A stretch of DNA of 64,000 nt from assembly GCF_001423425.1 (NCBI RefSeq), contig NZ_LMNX01000001.1:1355001-1419000 (forward strand), read 5' to 3'. Positions 1-12,212 of the stretch are shown here, piece after piece. The notes under the pieces are model-generated. The model saw only the letters and a program-made list of their open reading frames with translations, did not search any database and was not told where the DNA came from. Numbering within the stretch: position 1 is the stretch's first letter; each line of letters opens with the position of its first letter. The translations under genes were made by a program, and so were the position numbers. The stretch comes from Rhizobium sp. Leaf306. Its GTDB lineage: Bacteria > Pseudomonadota > Alphaproteobacteria > Rhizobiales > Rhizobiaceae.

Positions 1-1884
1 GCCGATGGCCGTCGCGCGCCGGACCGGCGCGAAATTTCCATGCGCTGGCTTTCCGGAACGTTCCTGACCGGCATTACATCGTCTCTCCTGATGGGCGTCG
101 CGCTGTTTGCAGCGCTCGATGGCCGCCAGCAGCTTGCCACGCCTGCCGAAGCCTCTGCCGCGGTCCCTTCAGATCATGACGACGACATCACGTCGCGCGG
201 CAAGCGTCTGCTCGGTGGCAATATCGTCGCCATGCCCACCGACCGGCGGATCATGGAAGTGTCCACCGTCGTTCACGAGGGCAATAAGGAAGTCGTGCGC
301 CGCCGGCCCTTCGCGCATGTGAAGATGAACCTTGCGGTCAACAACGTCGCGCCGGAAGCCTATCCGAAATTCGATCCGCTCAGCATCTTCTCTTCCAGCG
401 AAGCGCCGCCGCCGCCCAACAGCCGCACCGGCGTGATCTACGGATCCAACGTGGAATCCGATGTCAGCCTGCAGACGGTGCCCTTCCCGGTCAAGGGCGG
501 CACCTATGCCTATGCGGCGCCGATGACGCTCGAGGAAGTGGAAGAAAACGTCCGATCCAACGGCTCCGTGCTAACGTCAGGCAATACCCAGCTCTCGGCA
601 CTCTATTATGTCGACCCGCAGCGCTTCTCCTCCGAAGATGAGGATGTCGACCTGACATCGGGTCTGGCGGCCCGCATTGTCGAGCAGAACATGTCGGTCT
701 CGACGCCCGAACCGTTTACGGCGCGCAGCCGCGAATATGCAGATGATATCATCCCGGTCCGTCAGCCGACCACGATCGCCCAGGCGATGACCTCCGTCGG
801 CTACCCCGATACAAAGGCCCGCGAAATCGCCGGCTACCTCAAGTCGCGGATCGGCAGCGAGGATGTGGCCGCCGGCGACGTGATCCGCATCGGCGTGATC
901 CAGGAGGGCCAGATGGTCCTCGTCGTGCGCGCTAGCATCTATCGCCGCGGCAATCACCAGATCACGGTTGCCGCCGACGACAAGGGCCATTTCATCGACG
1001 GCAAGGAACCGCAGATGCTGGATGCGGTCGCATCCGCGTTCAGCGAGCAACCGGCCATCGTCGCCGGCCGCGAATTGCCCGACGTCTATGACGGCATCTA
1101 TCGCGCTGCCCTCTCCTACGGCATGAACAGTGACATGACGTCCCTGCTCGTCAAGCTTCTGGCTAGCAATGTGGATCTTCAGGCGCAGCTGCGCCCCTCC
1201 GACATGATCGAAGCCTTCTTCTCCGTCGCGGACGAAAAGGGCCAAGCCAGCCGGGATTCGGAACTTCTCTATGTAAACGCCCGGTTCGGCGACACGACCA
1301 CCCGGTTTTACCGGTTCCAGGATCAGGATGACGGTTCGGTCGATTACTTCGATCAGGACGGCCGCAGTGTCCGTCAGTTCCTGTTGCGCAATCCCGTCCC
1401 GAACGGACGGTTCACGTCAGGCTTCGGCATGCGCAACCATCCGATCCTTGGCCGTGCCTTGATGCATACCGGTTCCGACTGGGCGGCCCCGCGCGGCACG
1501 CCGATCATCGCCACCGGCAACGGCACCGTCGAAAAGGCGGGCTGGGACAGCGGCGGTTACGGCAACCAGACGCTTGTGCGCCATGCCAATGGTTACGTCT
1601 CGTCCTACAATCACCAGAGCGCGATCGCCAAGGGTGTGCGCGAAGGCGCCAAGGTCACGCAGGGTCAGGTAATCGGCTATGTCGGCTCGACCGGCCAGTC
1701 GACCGGCGCCCATCTCCATTACGAACTCGTGGTCAACGGCACCAAGGTCGATCCGATGAAGGTGCGCCTGCCCGGCGGCAAGTCGCTCGACGGCAAGGCG
1801 CTGGCGCGGTTCGAGGAAGAGCGCACCCGCATCGATGCGCTGCTGAAGAGCACATCGAAGCCGGCCGAAGTCGCCAGCCGCTAA
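1..1884 (+). CDS. M23 family peptidoglycan metallopeptidase, 5' end outside window
   Basis: Zinc endopeptidase that should cut peptidoglycan cross-links in the periplasm. Numbering from the ATG at base 40, a membrane anchor covers about residues 8-28, a long alpha/beta stalk follows, and the C-terminal M23 (LytM) domain carries the zinc motif HTGSD (His476, Asp480) and HLH (His558-His560). The reading frame stays open leftward to base 1 and reads ADGRRAPDRREIS before that ATG, so the real start probably lies outside the window and base 40 is only an internal Met. The stop is followed at once by a bidirectional terminator shared with clpB. Family assignment is firm; the exact substrate is not visible. 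Confidence 0.9.
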   Translation, partial: ADGRRAPDRREISMRWLSGTFLTGITSSLLMGVALFAALDGRQQLATPAEASAAVPSDHDDDITSRGKRLLGGNIVAMPTDRRIMEVSTVVHEGNKEVVRRRPFAHVKMNLAVNNVAPEAYPKFDPLSIFSSSEAPPPPNSRTGVIYGSNVESDVSLQTVPFPVKGGTYAYAAPMTLEEVEENVRSNGSVLTSGNTQLSALYYVDPQRFSSEDEDVDLTSGLAARIVEQNMSVSTPEPFTARSREYADDIIPVRQPTTIAQAMTSVGYPDTKAREIAGYLKSRIGSEDVAAGDVIRIGVIQEGQMVLVVRASIYRRGNHQITVAADDKGHFIDGKEPQMLDAVASAFSEQPAIVAGRELPDVYDGIYRAALSYGMNSDMTSLLVKLLASNVDLQAQLRPSDMIEAFFSVADEKGQASRDSELLYVNARFGDTTTRFYRFQDQDDGSVDYFDQDGRSVRQFLLRNPVPNGRFTSGFGMRNHPILGRALMHTGSDWAAPRGTPIIATGNGTVEKAGWDSGGYGNQTLVRHANGYVSSYNHQSAIAKGVREGAKVTQGQVIGYVGSTGQSTGAHLHYELVVNGTKVDPMKVRLPGGKSLDGKALARFEEERTRIDALLKSTSKPAEVASR

Positions 1885-1900
1885 TCTTGCCCCGATACGA

Positions 1901-1936
1901 AAAAGGCCGCCCCGTTTCCGGTGCGGCCTCATTTTT
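1901..1936. terminator. Bidirectional intrinsic terminator between the M23 peptidase gene and clpB
   Basis: An inverted repeat GGCCGC ... GCGGCC has A5 on its left and a T-rich tail (TCATTTTT) on its right, so it can stop transcripts from both converging genes. Confidence 0.8.
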
Positions 1937-1952
1937 CGATCGCGGTTTGCGT

Positions 1953-4553
<2,601 letters not shown>

Positions 4554-4660
4554 AAGATAAACCTCCTGAATCGCCCCGCCCTCCATGGAGGCACGGACCG
4601 ATGATTGAGATGGGGCTCCCTTTAAAGGCGAACCCGGCCGGCCAACCGGCCTTGGTGAAG

Positions 4661-4689
4661 ATATGGGAGCGCGATTTTGTGATTTAAAG
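4661..4689 (-). promoter_or_regulatory. Putative sigma32 (RpoH) heat-shock promoter of clpB
   Basis: On the minus strand CTTTAAA is followed after 15 bp by CCCATAT; with the preceding base the -10 reads TCCCATAT, 7 of 8 positions of CCCCATNT. The -35 differs from CTTGAAA at one base. The target gene, clpB, is a classic RpoH member. Seen by eye, not mapped. Confidence 0.65.
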
Positions 4690-4890
4690 ACGCGGAGAAG
4701 AGGATTTAGGCGATATTGGCGCGGCGTCGATCGAGCCGGGATCGCGCGATGTCGTCGAGCCGACAACTCGCCGCCGCACCCGGGTAAGACCGGCGACGTA
4801 ACAGGTGCAAAACGTGCAAGGGACAGGATCCAAGGCGAGCCAGGTGCAGCATGGCGATCTCCCGCACGAGCATTCGGCTACCCCTCAAAG

Positions 4891-4919
4891 AAAAACTCCG
4901 GCCTTTCGACCGGAGTTTT
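4891..4919 (-). terminator. Intrinsic terminator of the DUF4167 gene
   Basis: AAAAACTCCGG CCTTTCGA CCGGAGTTTT: a perfect stem with A5 on one side and T4 on the other, about 30 bp past the DUF4167 stop. It could act in both directions and separates this gene from the clpB promoter region (4554-4890), in which I see nothing else. Confidence 0.8.
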
Positions 4920-4947
4920 CATATCAATCGTACAGTGTCAGACCGGC

Positions 4948-5955
4948 TTATTCGCCAGCTTCTGCCAAGGCCGGCTTGTCGTCACCGTCGCCGGCATCTC
5001 CGCCGTCTGCCGCATCGGCATCCTTGCGGGTCTGGCGACGTGGACGGTTACCTGCCGTGCGGCGACGGCGTGGCGTGGCTTCCGTCTGCGATTCCTCTTC
5101 GACCGAAACCTCGACCGGCGTGCCCTCGATATCAGGCTGCGGGCCGGATCCATCGACCACAGGCGCAACGGCTACCGGAGCTTCGGTGACCTGAGGCGCG
5201 CGCTGTCTGGTCCGTGTCGGAGCGACCGGCTGTTCGGCAGCCGGTGCAGCAGGCTGCTCCATCGGCTGCTCGCTGCCCTGTTCAGGTGCGCGCTCTGCAC
5301 GGTCCTGACGCTCTGGGCGGTCGGGACGTTCCGGGCGACGCTCGCGGCGCTCGTTTCGGTCACGCCGGTTTTCGCGCGGCTGCTGGTCCTGGCCGGACTG
5401 GCTGCCCTGGTTGTGCCCAGAGTTTTGACCCGGGTTCTGTCCAGAGTTTTGACCGGAATTCTGGCCTGAGTGCTGTCCAGAGTTCTGGCTGGAATTATGC
5501 TCGCGGCGTGGCTGCTCGTCCATCATCGGCTGTGGTGCGTAGCCCATATCGTCGCCGTCACCCTGATCCATATCGTCTTGATCGATCGAGTTGCCGTCGC
5601 GGTCCTGGTATTCGCCACGCTCCTGATGCTGGAAACGGTCCTGCATCTGTGCCTGCGCTGCAGCAATGATGCGGTAATAGTGTTCCGCATGCTGCAGGTA
5701 GTTTTCGGCCATGACACGGTCGCCTGCGCTTTGCGCATCACGAGCAAGCGTCGAGTATTTTTCGGCGATGTGCTGAGCGGTGCCGCGGATTTTTACATCC
5801 GGGCCGGAGCTGTCATAGGACCGGCTGAGCGGGTTGCCGCCCTTGCGATTGAAATTGTTGTTTCCACCGCCGCTGCCGCCGCCGCCGCCATTGCTGCTGC
5901 CGCCATTGTTGCTGCCACGCCCCCGACCGCGCTTGTTTTGCTGTCCTGGCCTCAT
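4948..5955 (-). CDS. DUF4167 domain protein
   Basis: Conserved alphaproteobacterial protein of unknown function. The N-terminus MRPGQQNKRGRGR is the usual start of DUF4167, so I chose the ATG at 5955 over an in-frame GTG at 5997. After a Gly/Asn/Ser-rich stretch, a compact conserved segment (around IRGTAQHIAEKYSTLARDA) is the DUF4167 core. The rest is low complexity: an SGQN-type repeat block, an Arg/Glu/Asp/Pro tract and a Lys/Arg/Ala tail. The basic, disordered character suggests nucleic-acid or ribosome association, which is inference. It lies directly downstream of prmC in the same direction, across a 314-bp gap. Confidence 0.85.
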   Translation of the reverse strand: MRPGQQNKRGRGRGSNNGGSSNGGGGGSGGGNNNFNRKGGNPLSRSYDSSGPDVKIRGTAQHIAEKYSTLARDAQSAGDRVMAENYLQHAEHYYRIIAAAQAQMQDRFQHQERGEYQDRDGNSIDQDDMDQGDGDDMGYAPQPMMDEQPRREHNSSQNSGQHSGQNSGQNSGQNPGQNSGHNQGSQSGQDQQPRENRRDRNERRERRPERPDRPERQDRAERAPEQGSEQPMEQPAAPAAEQPVAPTRTRQRAPQVTEAPVAVAPVVDGSGPQPDIEGTPVEVSVEEESQTEATPRRRRTAGNRPRRQTRKDADAADGGDAGDGDDKPALAEAGE

Positions 5956-6269
5956 ATATCGTTCACCAACTCTCTGTCTTCGCTGATAAAAGGCCACGCG
6001 GCCCGCCGGTCATCGCCGGAACAGGACTTCGCGTGCCATGCGCAGGTCGACCAAGGCGGCCTGCCGCTTTCAAAGTCAAATTACCTGATCACGCACTGGA
6101 TCTGCTCAACCTGCTCGGTCTTCGAAAAGAGCCGGTTCTACGGTTGACCTTTTAGCGAGAACGAATCGTTGTTCACTCCCAGCCGCCCCGATGCGTGATT
6201 TACGCTAACTCGCTTCCTGAAGGATTCCAAGCCCTTTCTTTTGCTTTGCAACATCGAAAGCCTGGATAA
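5956..6269. other. Intergenic gap between prmC and the DUF4167 gene
   Basis: I see no credible gene, RNA or strong hairpin in these 314 bases; they should hold the DUF4167 promoter, but no convincing -35/-10 pair stands out. Confidence 0.5.
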
Positions 6270-7184
6270 TCAAGGGCCACCTCTCGTAAAGACAAGCACG
6301 CGATCGTTGTTACCATAATCACGTCTTGCTTGCGTCAAGATGAAGCCTGCATCCTCAAAGATACGTGTCACCGTGTCTCGCTGATCGAACCCGATCTCGA
6401 CGCCGATCGACCCTTCGTCCTTGGGAAACGAGCCGTCTTCCTGTGGACCGCGCAGTTCGAGAAAGTGCTCGGCCTGCGATGCGATTGCCCGGTAGGCATC
6501 CAGGCCATCGGGTCCGCCGTCCAACGCTGCCGGCGGATCGAAATCGCGAACTTCCGGCTCTAGTTCAGGAATGACATCGCTTCTGATATAGGGCGGGTTT
6601 GACACGATTATGTCGAAACGCCCGTCAATTGCGTCAAACCAATGACTTCTGACGCCCTGAAACCGCTCACCAAGATCAAGACGTTGCGCATTACGCGTCG
6701 CCGTCGAAAGCGCATCCTCGGAAATATCGGAGCCGACGCCCGTCGCTTGCGGAACCTCGCTCAACAGCGCCAGAATGATGGCGCCGGTCCCGGTGCCAAG
6801 ATCGAGCACGCGGGCATGGCCCTTTTCCGCAACGATCCGTCTGAGCACGGGCAGCATGCATTCGACCAGGAGTTCGGTATCCGGCCGCGGCTCCAGCGTC
6901 TCTTTCGAGAGCAACAGGTCCAGCCCGTGAAACGCCCGCATTCCTAGAATACGGTGAACCGGCTCGTGACCCAGCCGCCTGGCCACCGCGTCCGCAATCC
7001 GGGCCATGTCGAGGGCATCGACAACACGGTCGCCATCAACGAACACCTCGGTCGAGGAAAGTCCCAGCAAGCCGCCGATCAGAAGCCTTGCCTCGATGGC
7101 CGCATCGGCGATCCCTGCTGCGGCAAGCTGCGCCCTTGCATCCGCCACCACCGCCTTCAGCACAGACGCCGGTTGCTCGCTCAT
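6270..7184 (-). CDS. prmC: Peptide chain release factor N5-glutamine methyltransferase PrmC
   Basis: Methylates the glutamine of the GGQ loop in release factors RF1 and RF2, using S-adenosylmethionine. The 304-residue protein has the helical N-terminal substrate domain, then a class I methyltransferase fold with motif [12 protein letters not shown] and the catalytic NPPY (in SNPPYIRSD). Its start overlaps the stop of prfA, which encodes its substrate RF1, by 4 bp (ATGA), so the two are translationally coupled. Length and motifs are normal. Confidence 0.96.
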   Translation of the reverse strand: MSEQPASVLKAVVADARAQLAAAGIADAAIEARLLIGGLLGLSSTEVFVDGDRVVDALDMARIADAVARRLGHEPVHRILGMRAFHGLDLLLSKETLEPRPDTELLVECMLPVLRRIVAEKGHARVLDLGTGTGAIILALLSEVPQATGVGSDISEDALSTATRNAQRLDLGERFQGVRSHWFDAIDGRFDIIVSNPPYIRSDVIPELEPEVRDFDPPAALDGGPDGLDAYRAIASQAEHFLELRGPQEDGSFPKDEGSIGVEIGFDQRDTVTRIFEDAGFILTQARRDYGNNDRVLVFTRGGP

Positions 7185-8263
7185 CCGTGCTGCTCGCCAA
7201 GCTGCGCCAGCTGTCCGGCCTGATAATCCGAAATCAGCGCATCGACGACTTCGTCGATCTCGCCGATCATCATCCGGTCGAGCTTGTAGAGCGTCAGGTT
7301 GATACGGTGGTCGGTCACACGTCCTTGAGGGAAATTGTAGGTGCGGATGCGCTCCGAACGGTCGCCCGAGCCGACCTGGCTCTTGCGGTCCGCAGAGCGT
7401 TCGCTGTCGGCTTTCTGCCGCTCCATGTCGTAGAGCCTCGAGCGCAGGACCTGCATGGCTTTTGCACGGTTCTGGTGCTGCGATTTCTCCGAACTGGTGA
7501 CAACCAGCCCCGTCGGCAGGTGGGTGATGCGAACGGCAGAGTCGGTGGTGTTGACGTGCTGGCCGCCGGCGCCGGATGCCCGCATCGTATCGATGCGGAT
7601 ATCGTCCGCCTTGATCTCGATGTCGATCTCTTCCGCTTCGGGCAAAACTGCGACTGTCGCAGCCGAGGTATGGATGCGCCCCTGCGTTTCCGTATCGGGC
7701 ACCCGCTGCACCCGGTGCACGCCGCTTTCGAATTTCAGCTTGGAAAACACGCCGCGGCCGGTCACGGTGGCGATGACTTCGCGGAAACCGCCCGCTTCGC
7801 CGTCGCTGGCAGACAGCACTTCCACCTTCCAGCCATGGGCACTCGCGTAACGCTCGTACATGCGAAACAGGTCGCCGGCAAACAGCGCCGCCTCGTTGCC
7901 GCCGGTGCCGGCGCGGATTTCCAGGATGGCGCTGCGCTCGTCGGCCGCATCCTTGGGAAGGAGAAGGATCTGCATGTCCTTTTCCAGCTGCTCGATGCGT
8001 TCTTCCGCATCCGGCAGCTCCATCTCGGCCAGCTCGCGCATCTCGCGGTCGGTCGCCTTGTCGACAAGCATCGCACGCAGGTCAGCGACCTCAGCCAGGG
8101 TCTTTTCGTATTCACGGATCTTGGTGACCACCGGCTGCAGTTCGGAATATTCCGATGCCAGCTTCACATAGACATCGGCAGCCGGACCCTCCGACATGCG
8201 CGCCTCGATCTCGCCGAACCGGCGTTCCAGTTCGCGCATCTTTTCGACAGGAAGCTTCGCCAC
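7181..8263 (-). CDS. prfA: Peptide chain release factor 1
   Basis: Recognises UAA and UAG stop codons in the ribosomal A site and releases the nascent chain. The product is 360 residues from a GTG start at 8263 (first residues [16 protein letters not shown]), the usual RF1 length; longer in-frame readings run into ptsP and are rejected. A GGAG-type ribosome site precedes the GTG. The catalytic GGQ occurs in [15 protein letters not shown]. It is followed by prmC with a 4-bp overlap and preceded by ptsP, all in one direction. Confidence 0.97.
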   Translation of the reverse strand: MAKLPVEKMRELERRFGEIEARMSEGPAADVYVKLASEYSELQPVVTKIREYEKTLAEVADLRAMLVDKATDREMRELAEMELPDAEERIEQLEKDMQILLLPKDAADERSAILEIRAGTGGNEAALFAGDLFRMYERYASAHGWKVEVLSASDGEAGGFREVIATVTGRGVFSKLKFESGVHRVQRVPDTETQGRIHTSAATVAVLPEAEEIDIEIKADDIRIDTMRASGAGGQHVNTTDSAVRITHLPTGLVVTSSEKSQHQNRAKAMQVLRSRLYDMERQKADSERSADRKSQVGSGDRSERIRTYNFPQGRVTDHRINLTLYKLDRMMIGEIDEVVDALISDYQAGQLAQLGEQHG

Positions 8264-8295
8264 CCAATCACTCCACTCTTGTTCTTTGTGTTTTT

Positions 8296-10563
8296 CTATA
8301 CGGGAATGTTGTTGGTTTCCGCAAACCGCAACAGCAAATTGCGGATCGGCTCGTCCGAGCGCACGTCGTCCAGCGCGGCGTCGAGCTCCTCGGCCAGCTG
8401 CCCCGCATCGAGACCGAGCAGCATTGCCTTCACCGGCCCGATCGAGGTTGCCGCCATCGACACCGAGCGGAAACCGACGCCGATCAGCGCCATGGCCGAA
8501 AGCGGCTTGCCGGCCATCTCGCCGCACAGCGTCACCGGCGTGCGGTTCTTATCCCCCGCGCGGGCGATGTCGCGCAGAATGCGCAGGAACGGCTTGCCCA
8601 GAATATCGAACCGGTCGGAGACGCGGGCATTGCCCCGGTCGGCGGCCATGGCGAACTGGAACAGATCGTTCGAGCCGACAGAGACGAAATCCACTTCCGC
8701 CATCAGTTCATCCAGCTGCCACATCAGCGACGGCACTTCCAGCATCGCGCCGAACTGCAGCTTGCGCGGCAGGCTGTGGCCGAATTTGGAGAGATGCTGG
8801 ACTTCCTTCTGGAACAGCTCGCGCACCGCGCGGATCTCGGAAACCTCGGTGATCATCGGCAGCATCATGCGCAGCTCGGCACCCGCCGATGCCCGCAGCA
8901 GCGCGCGCATCTGGGTGCGCAGCAGGCCCGGCCGATCGAGAGACAGGCGGATCGCCCGCCATCCCAGCGCCGGGTTTTCCTCTTCCTGGCTACGAAGGTA
9001 GGACACGACCTTGTCGCCACCGATATCGAGCGTGCGGAACGTCACCGGAAGGCCAGCCGCCTGGCGGATCACGGCGCGATAGAACGCCTCCTGTTCCTCA
9101 AGCTTCGGCATGGTCGAGGCGATCATGAACTGCAGCTCGGTGCGGAACAGGCCGATACCCTGCGCACCGGATTCGGCAAGCTGCGGCAGATCCACCAGCA
9201 GGCCGGCATTCATGTTGAGGCTGATCGCCTTGCCATCCTTGGTCACCGGCTCGACCGAGCGCAGTGCCTTGAACTGCTCCTGGCGCCGGGCCCGCAGCTT
9301 GACCTTTTCCTCATAGGCCTTCTGCAGATCCGCCATCGGGCGCACATGCACCTGGCCGTCGTCACCGTCGATGATGATGGGATCGCCGTTTTCGGCAAGC
9401 GCAACCAAGCCCGTCGCCTGGCCGACAACCGGAATACCCATGGCGCGGGCCACGATCACCACATGGCTGGTGACCGCACCTTCTTCCAGCACCAGCCCGC
9501 GCAGGTTCTCGCGCGGATAATCGAGCAGTTCGGCAGCGCCCATGGCGCGCGCAAGAATGATCGCATCGAGCGGGAAGTTCTCGTCCGTTGCTCGGCCGGA
9601 ATAGCCGGTCAGCTGGCGCAGCAACCGGTTGGCCAGATCGTCGAAATCATGCATCCGCTCGCGCAGATAAGGGTCGGTCAGGCGCATCATCCGCGCCTTG
9701 GTGTCGCTCTGCACCTTTTCGACCGCAGCTTCCGCCGTCAGTCCGTTATGGATCGCCTCTTCCATGCGGCGCACCCATCCCTGGTCATGCGCAAACATGC
9801 GGTAGGTCTCGAGAACCTCGCGGTGCTCGCCCTCCTGCGCCACGTCGCGGCGCTGCAGCATGTCGTCGATCGAGATCCGGAGCGATCCGAGCGCTTCGGC
9901 CAGACGGAGGATTTCCTTGTCCGAATCCTCGTTGAGAAGATTGGTAACGACGATGCGCGGCTCGTGCAGCACGACATGGCCGAGCCCGATGCCCTCGTTA
10001 TAGCCGTTGGCCGCGATCGTGACGGCACGGGTGAGGTCCAGCTCCAGCCCCGGTGCCGTGATCTTTTTGAGGTCACCTGTCGCGATCATCTCGGCGATCA
10101 CCATCGCCGTCGTCTCAAGCGCCTCGACCTCGTCTTCGCGGTAGTTGCGGCTGGCCTTGTTCTGCACGACGAGAACGCCAAGCGTGCGGCCGGCGCGCAG
10201 GATCGGCACGCCAAGGAAGGAGTGGTAGATCTCTTCGCCGGTTTCCGGCAGGTAGCGGAAGGCGGGATGCGCCTGCGCATCGGAAAGATTGAGCGGCTGT
10301 GCCGACGCGGCGATCGTGCCGACCAGGCCCTGCCCCATCTTCAGCTGCGATGTATGGACAGCCTCCTTGTTGAGGCCTTCGGTGGCGTAAAGCTCGAGCA
10401 CGCCGTCGGAGCGCAACACATAGACGGAGCAAACCTCCGCCACCATGTTGCTGGCAATCTGGCGCACGATGCGATCAAGCCGCTCCTGCGGCTCAAGTGG
10501 CTCGGCCATCAACTCGCGGAGCCGCTTCAGAAGAACGCGCGGCCCGGCCGACATGTCTCTCAT
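8296..10563 (-). CDS. ptsP: Phosphoenolpyruvate-protein phosphotransferase, nitrogen PTS (EI-Ntr)
   Basis: First enzyme of the regulatory nitrogen PTS; it passes phosphate from phosphoenolpyruvate to NPr. The 755-residue product begins [15 protein letters not shown]. It has an N-terminal GAF sensor domain (about residues 20-160), the phospho-histidine domain with the active-site motif [15 protein letters not shown], and a C-terminal PEP-utilising barrel ([16 protein letters not shown] near the end). The GAF domain separates it from ordinary sugar EI. The start at 10563 is chosen from several Met codons because it gives the family N-terminus. The lysC - ptsP - prfA order is typical of rhizobia. 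Confidence 0.95.
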   Translation of the reverse strand: MRDMSAGPRVLLKRLRELMAEPLEPQERLDRIVRQIASNMVAEVCSVYVLRSDGVLELYATEGLNKEAVHTSQLKMGQGLVGTIAASAQPLNLSDAQAHPAFRYLPETGEEIYHSFLGVPILRAGRTLGVLVVQNKASRNYREDEVEALETTAMVIAEMIATGDLKKITAPGLELDLTRAVTIAANGYNEGIGLGHVVLHEPRIVVTNLLNEDSDKEILRLAEALGSLRISIDDMLQRRDVAQEGEHREVLETYRMFAHDQGWVRRMEEAIHNGLTAEAAVEKVQSDTKARMMRLTDPYLRERMHDFDDLANRLLRQLTGYSGRATDENFPLDAIILARAMGAAELLDYPRENLRGLVLEEGAVTSHVVIVARAMGIPVVGQATGLVALAENGDPIIIDGDDGQVHVRPMADLQKAYEEKVKLRARRQEQFKALRSVEPVTKDGKAISLNMNAGLLVDLPQLAESGAQGIGLFRTELQFMIASTMPKLEEQEAFYRAVIRQAAGLPVTFRTLDIGGDKVVSYLRSQEEENPALGWRAIRLSLDRPGLLRTQMRALLRASAGAELRMMLPMITEVSEIRAVRELFQKEVQHLSKFGHSLPRKLQFGAMLEVPSLMWQLDELMAEVDFVSVGSNDLFQFAMAADRGNARVSDRFDILGKPFLRILRDIARAGDKNRTPVTLCGEMAGKPLSAMALIGVGFRSVSMAATSIGPVKAMLLGLDAGQLAEELDAALDDVRSDEPIRNLLLRFAETNNIPV

Positions 10564-10644
10564 CGGCATCATTGCTCCCGAATGCATCTTTAATCCGGAA
10601 GTGGCCGCGCGAGTTTCACACCCACGCGGCAAACCGGTTGACGA

Positions 10645-11919
10645 TCAAGTCTTATCGAGACCGTAGGCGGAATGCAAAGACCGAACTGCAAGTTCCGAAT
10701 AGTCACCGGCGATCAGGATCGAAATCTTGATTTCCGAGGTGGTGATGGCCTTGATGTTGATCGACTTTTCGGCAAGTGCCTTGAAAGCGGTCGCGGCCAC
10801 GCCTGCATGGCTGCGCATGCCGATGCCGATCACCGACACCTTGGCGAGACCCGATTCGCTCTGCACGACGTCGAAGCCGATCTTTTCCTTGTTGTCTTCG
10901 AGAACGCTGATGGCCTTCGCCACGTCCCCATAAGGCACGGTGAAGGTCATGTCGGTCTTTGATCCGTCCTCGGAAATGTTCTGGACGATCATGTCGACAT
11001 TGATGTGATTTTCAGCCAGCGGGCCGAAGATGGCGGCAGAAACGCCTGGCCGGTCGGAGAGACGACGCAGGGAGATCTGCGCTTCATCCTTGGCGTAGGC
11101 GATGCCGGTGACGACTTCCTGTTCCACGATCTCTTCCTCGTCGCAAATCAAAGTACCGGGCGGGTTGATGAGGTCGCCCATGCCCGGTGCATCGGGATCC
11201 TCGAAACTGGAGCGCACGAAGGTGCGAACCTTGTGAACCATGGCAAGTTCTACTGAGCGCACCTGCAACACTTTGGCGCCGAGCGATGCCATTTCGAGCA
11301 TTTCCTCGAACGAAATCTTCTTCAGGCGCCGCGCCTTGGGCACGATGCGCGGGTCCGTCGTATAGACGCCATCGACATCCGTATAGATGTCACAACGATC
11401 GGCCTTGAGAGCGGCAGCAATCGCCACCGCCGATGTGTCGGAACCGCCGCGACCCAGCGTCGCGATCCGGTTGTCCGGGCCGATGCCCTGGAAGCCGGCA
11501 ACGACGGCCACCTGGCCCTCGCCCATCCGCTTGATGATGTCGGAACCGTCGATTTCCTGAATGCGTGCCGCGCCATGCGCATTGTCGGTGCGGATCGGCA
11601 ACTGCCAGCCCTGCCAGGAGCGAGCGTTTATTCCCATCGACTGCAGCGCGATCGCCAGCAGACCTGATGTCACCTGCTCGCCGGATGCGACGACGGCATC
11701 GTATTCGCGCGCATCGTAAAAGGGAGAGTCAGCGCCATTGACCTTCGGCGTGTCCTGTACCCAGCCCACCAGCTCGTTGGTCTTGCCCGACATGGCGGAA
11801 ACGACGACGGCCACTTCATGGCCCGCGTCGACCTCGCGTTTCACATGGCGTGCCACATTGTGGATACGGTCAAGATTGGCGACGGACGTGCCGCCGAACT
11901 TCATCACGATGCGAGCCAT
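10645..11919 (-). CDS. lysC: Aspartate kinase
   Basis: Catalyses ATP-dependent phosphorylation of aspartate, the first step towards lysine, threonine and methionine. The 424-residue protein opens with the kinase motif MARIVMKFGGTSVAN, carries the FTTDPRIVPKARRL-like substrate loop (seen as YTTDPRIVPKARRL), and ends with paired ACT regulatory domains (VSVIGIGMRSHAGVA), so feedback inhibition by lysine and/or threonine is expected. The start at 11919 is chosen over an upstream Met because it gives the conserved N-terminus. It lies 81 bp upstream of ptsP. Confidence 0.97.
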   Translation of the reverse strand: MARIVMKFGGTSVANLDRIHNVARHVKREVDAGHEVAVVVSAMSGKTNELVGWVQDTPKVNGADSPFYDAREYDAVVASGEQVTSGLLAIALQSMGINARSWQGWQLPIRTDNAHGAARIQEIDGSDIIKRMGEGQVAVVAGFQGIGPDNRIATLGRGGSDTSAVAIAAALKADRCDIYTDVDGVYTTDPRIVPKARRLKKISFEEMLEMASLGAKVLQVRSVELAMVHKVRTFVRSSFEDPDAPGMGDLINPPGTLICDEEEIVEQEVVTGIAYAKDEAQISLRRLSDRPGVSAAIFGPLAENHINVDMIVQNISEDGSKTDMTFTVPYGDVAKAISVLEDNKEKIGFDVVQSESGLAKVSVIGIGMRSHAGVAATAFKALAEKSINIKAITTSEIKISILIAGDYSELAVRSLHSAYGLDKT

Positions 11920-12136
11920 TCGACAAAAACCACTGTTTCGTCCCGGCACGAACCGCTGGAACGTCTGCTTCCCGTTTCTCTGCTATCCGGGCCTCAAGGC
12001 CTGGAGTCACAAAGTTGCGGGGGTCTCATATCGAAAAGGGGCTGGCGGTGCAATGGCCGGAACAGGCCAGAACGGTACGCCCGGCAAAAACCGGAGGCAG
12101 TATTTCGCGATTATCCGCGGAAAATCGCCGAACATG

Positions 12137-12159
12137 AAAAGGGCCGCTTTCGCGGCCCC
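12137..12159 (-). terminator. Intrinsic terminator after the SH3-domain gene
   Basis: Minus-strand GGGCCGC GAAA GCGGCCC followed by TTTT, about 55 bp beyond the stop at 12213. The rest of the 293-bp gap up to lysC shows no gene and should hold the lysC promoter. Confidence 0.8.
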
Positions 12160-12212
12160 CGACTATCATCAACTGTAACCATTCACGGCGGAGCTCGTCT
12201 ACGCTTGTCGCC

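Noticed and set aside
8155..10593. Long open frame (812 codons) opposite ptsP and prfA
   Set aside because: Antisense shadow covering two well-recognised genes; composition (His/Arg/Gln-rich) is typical of shadows.
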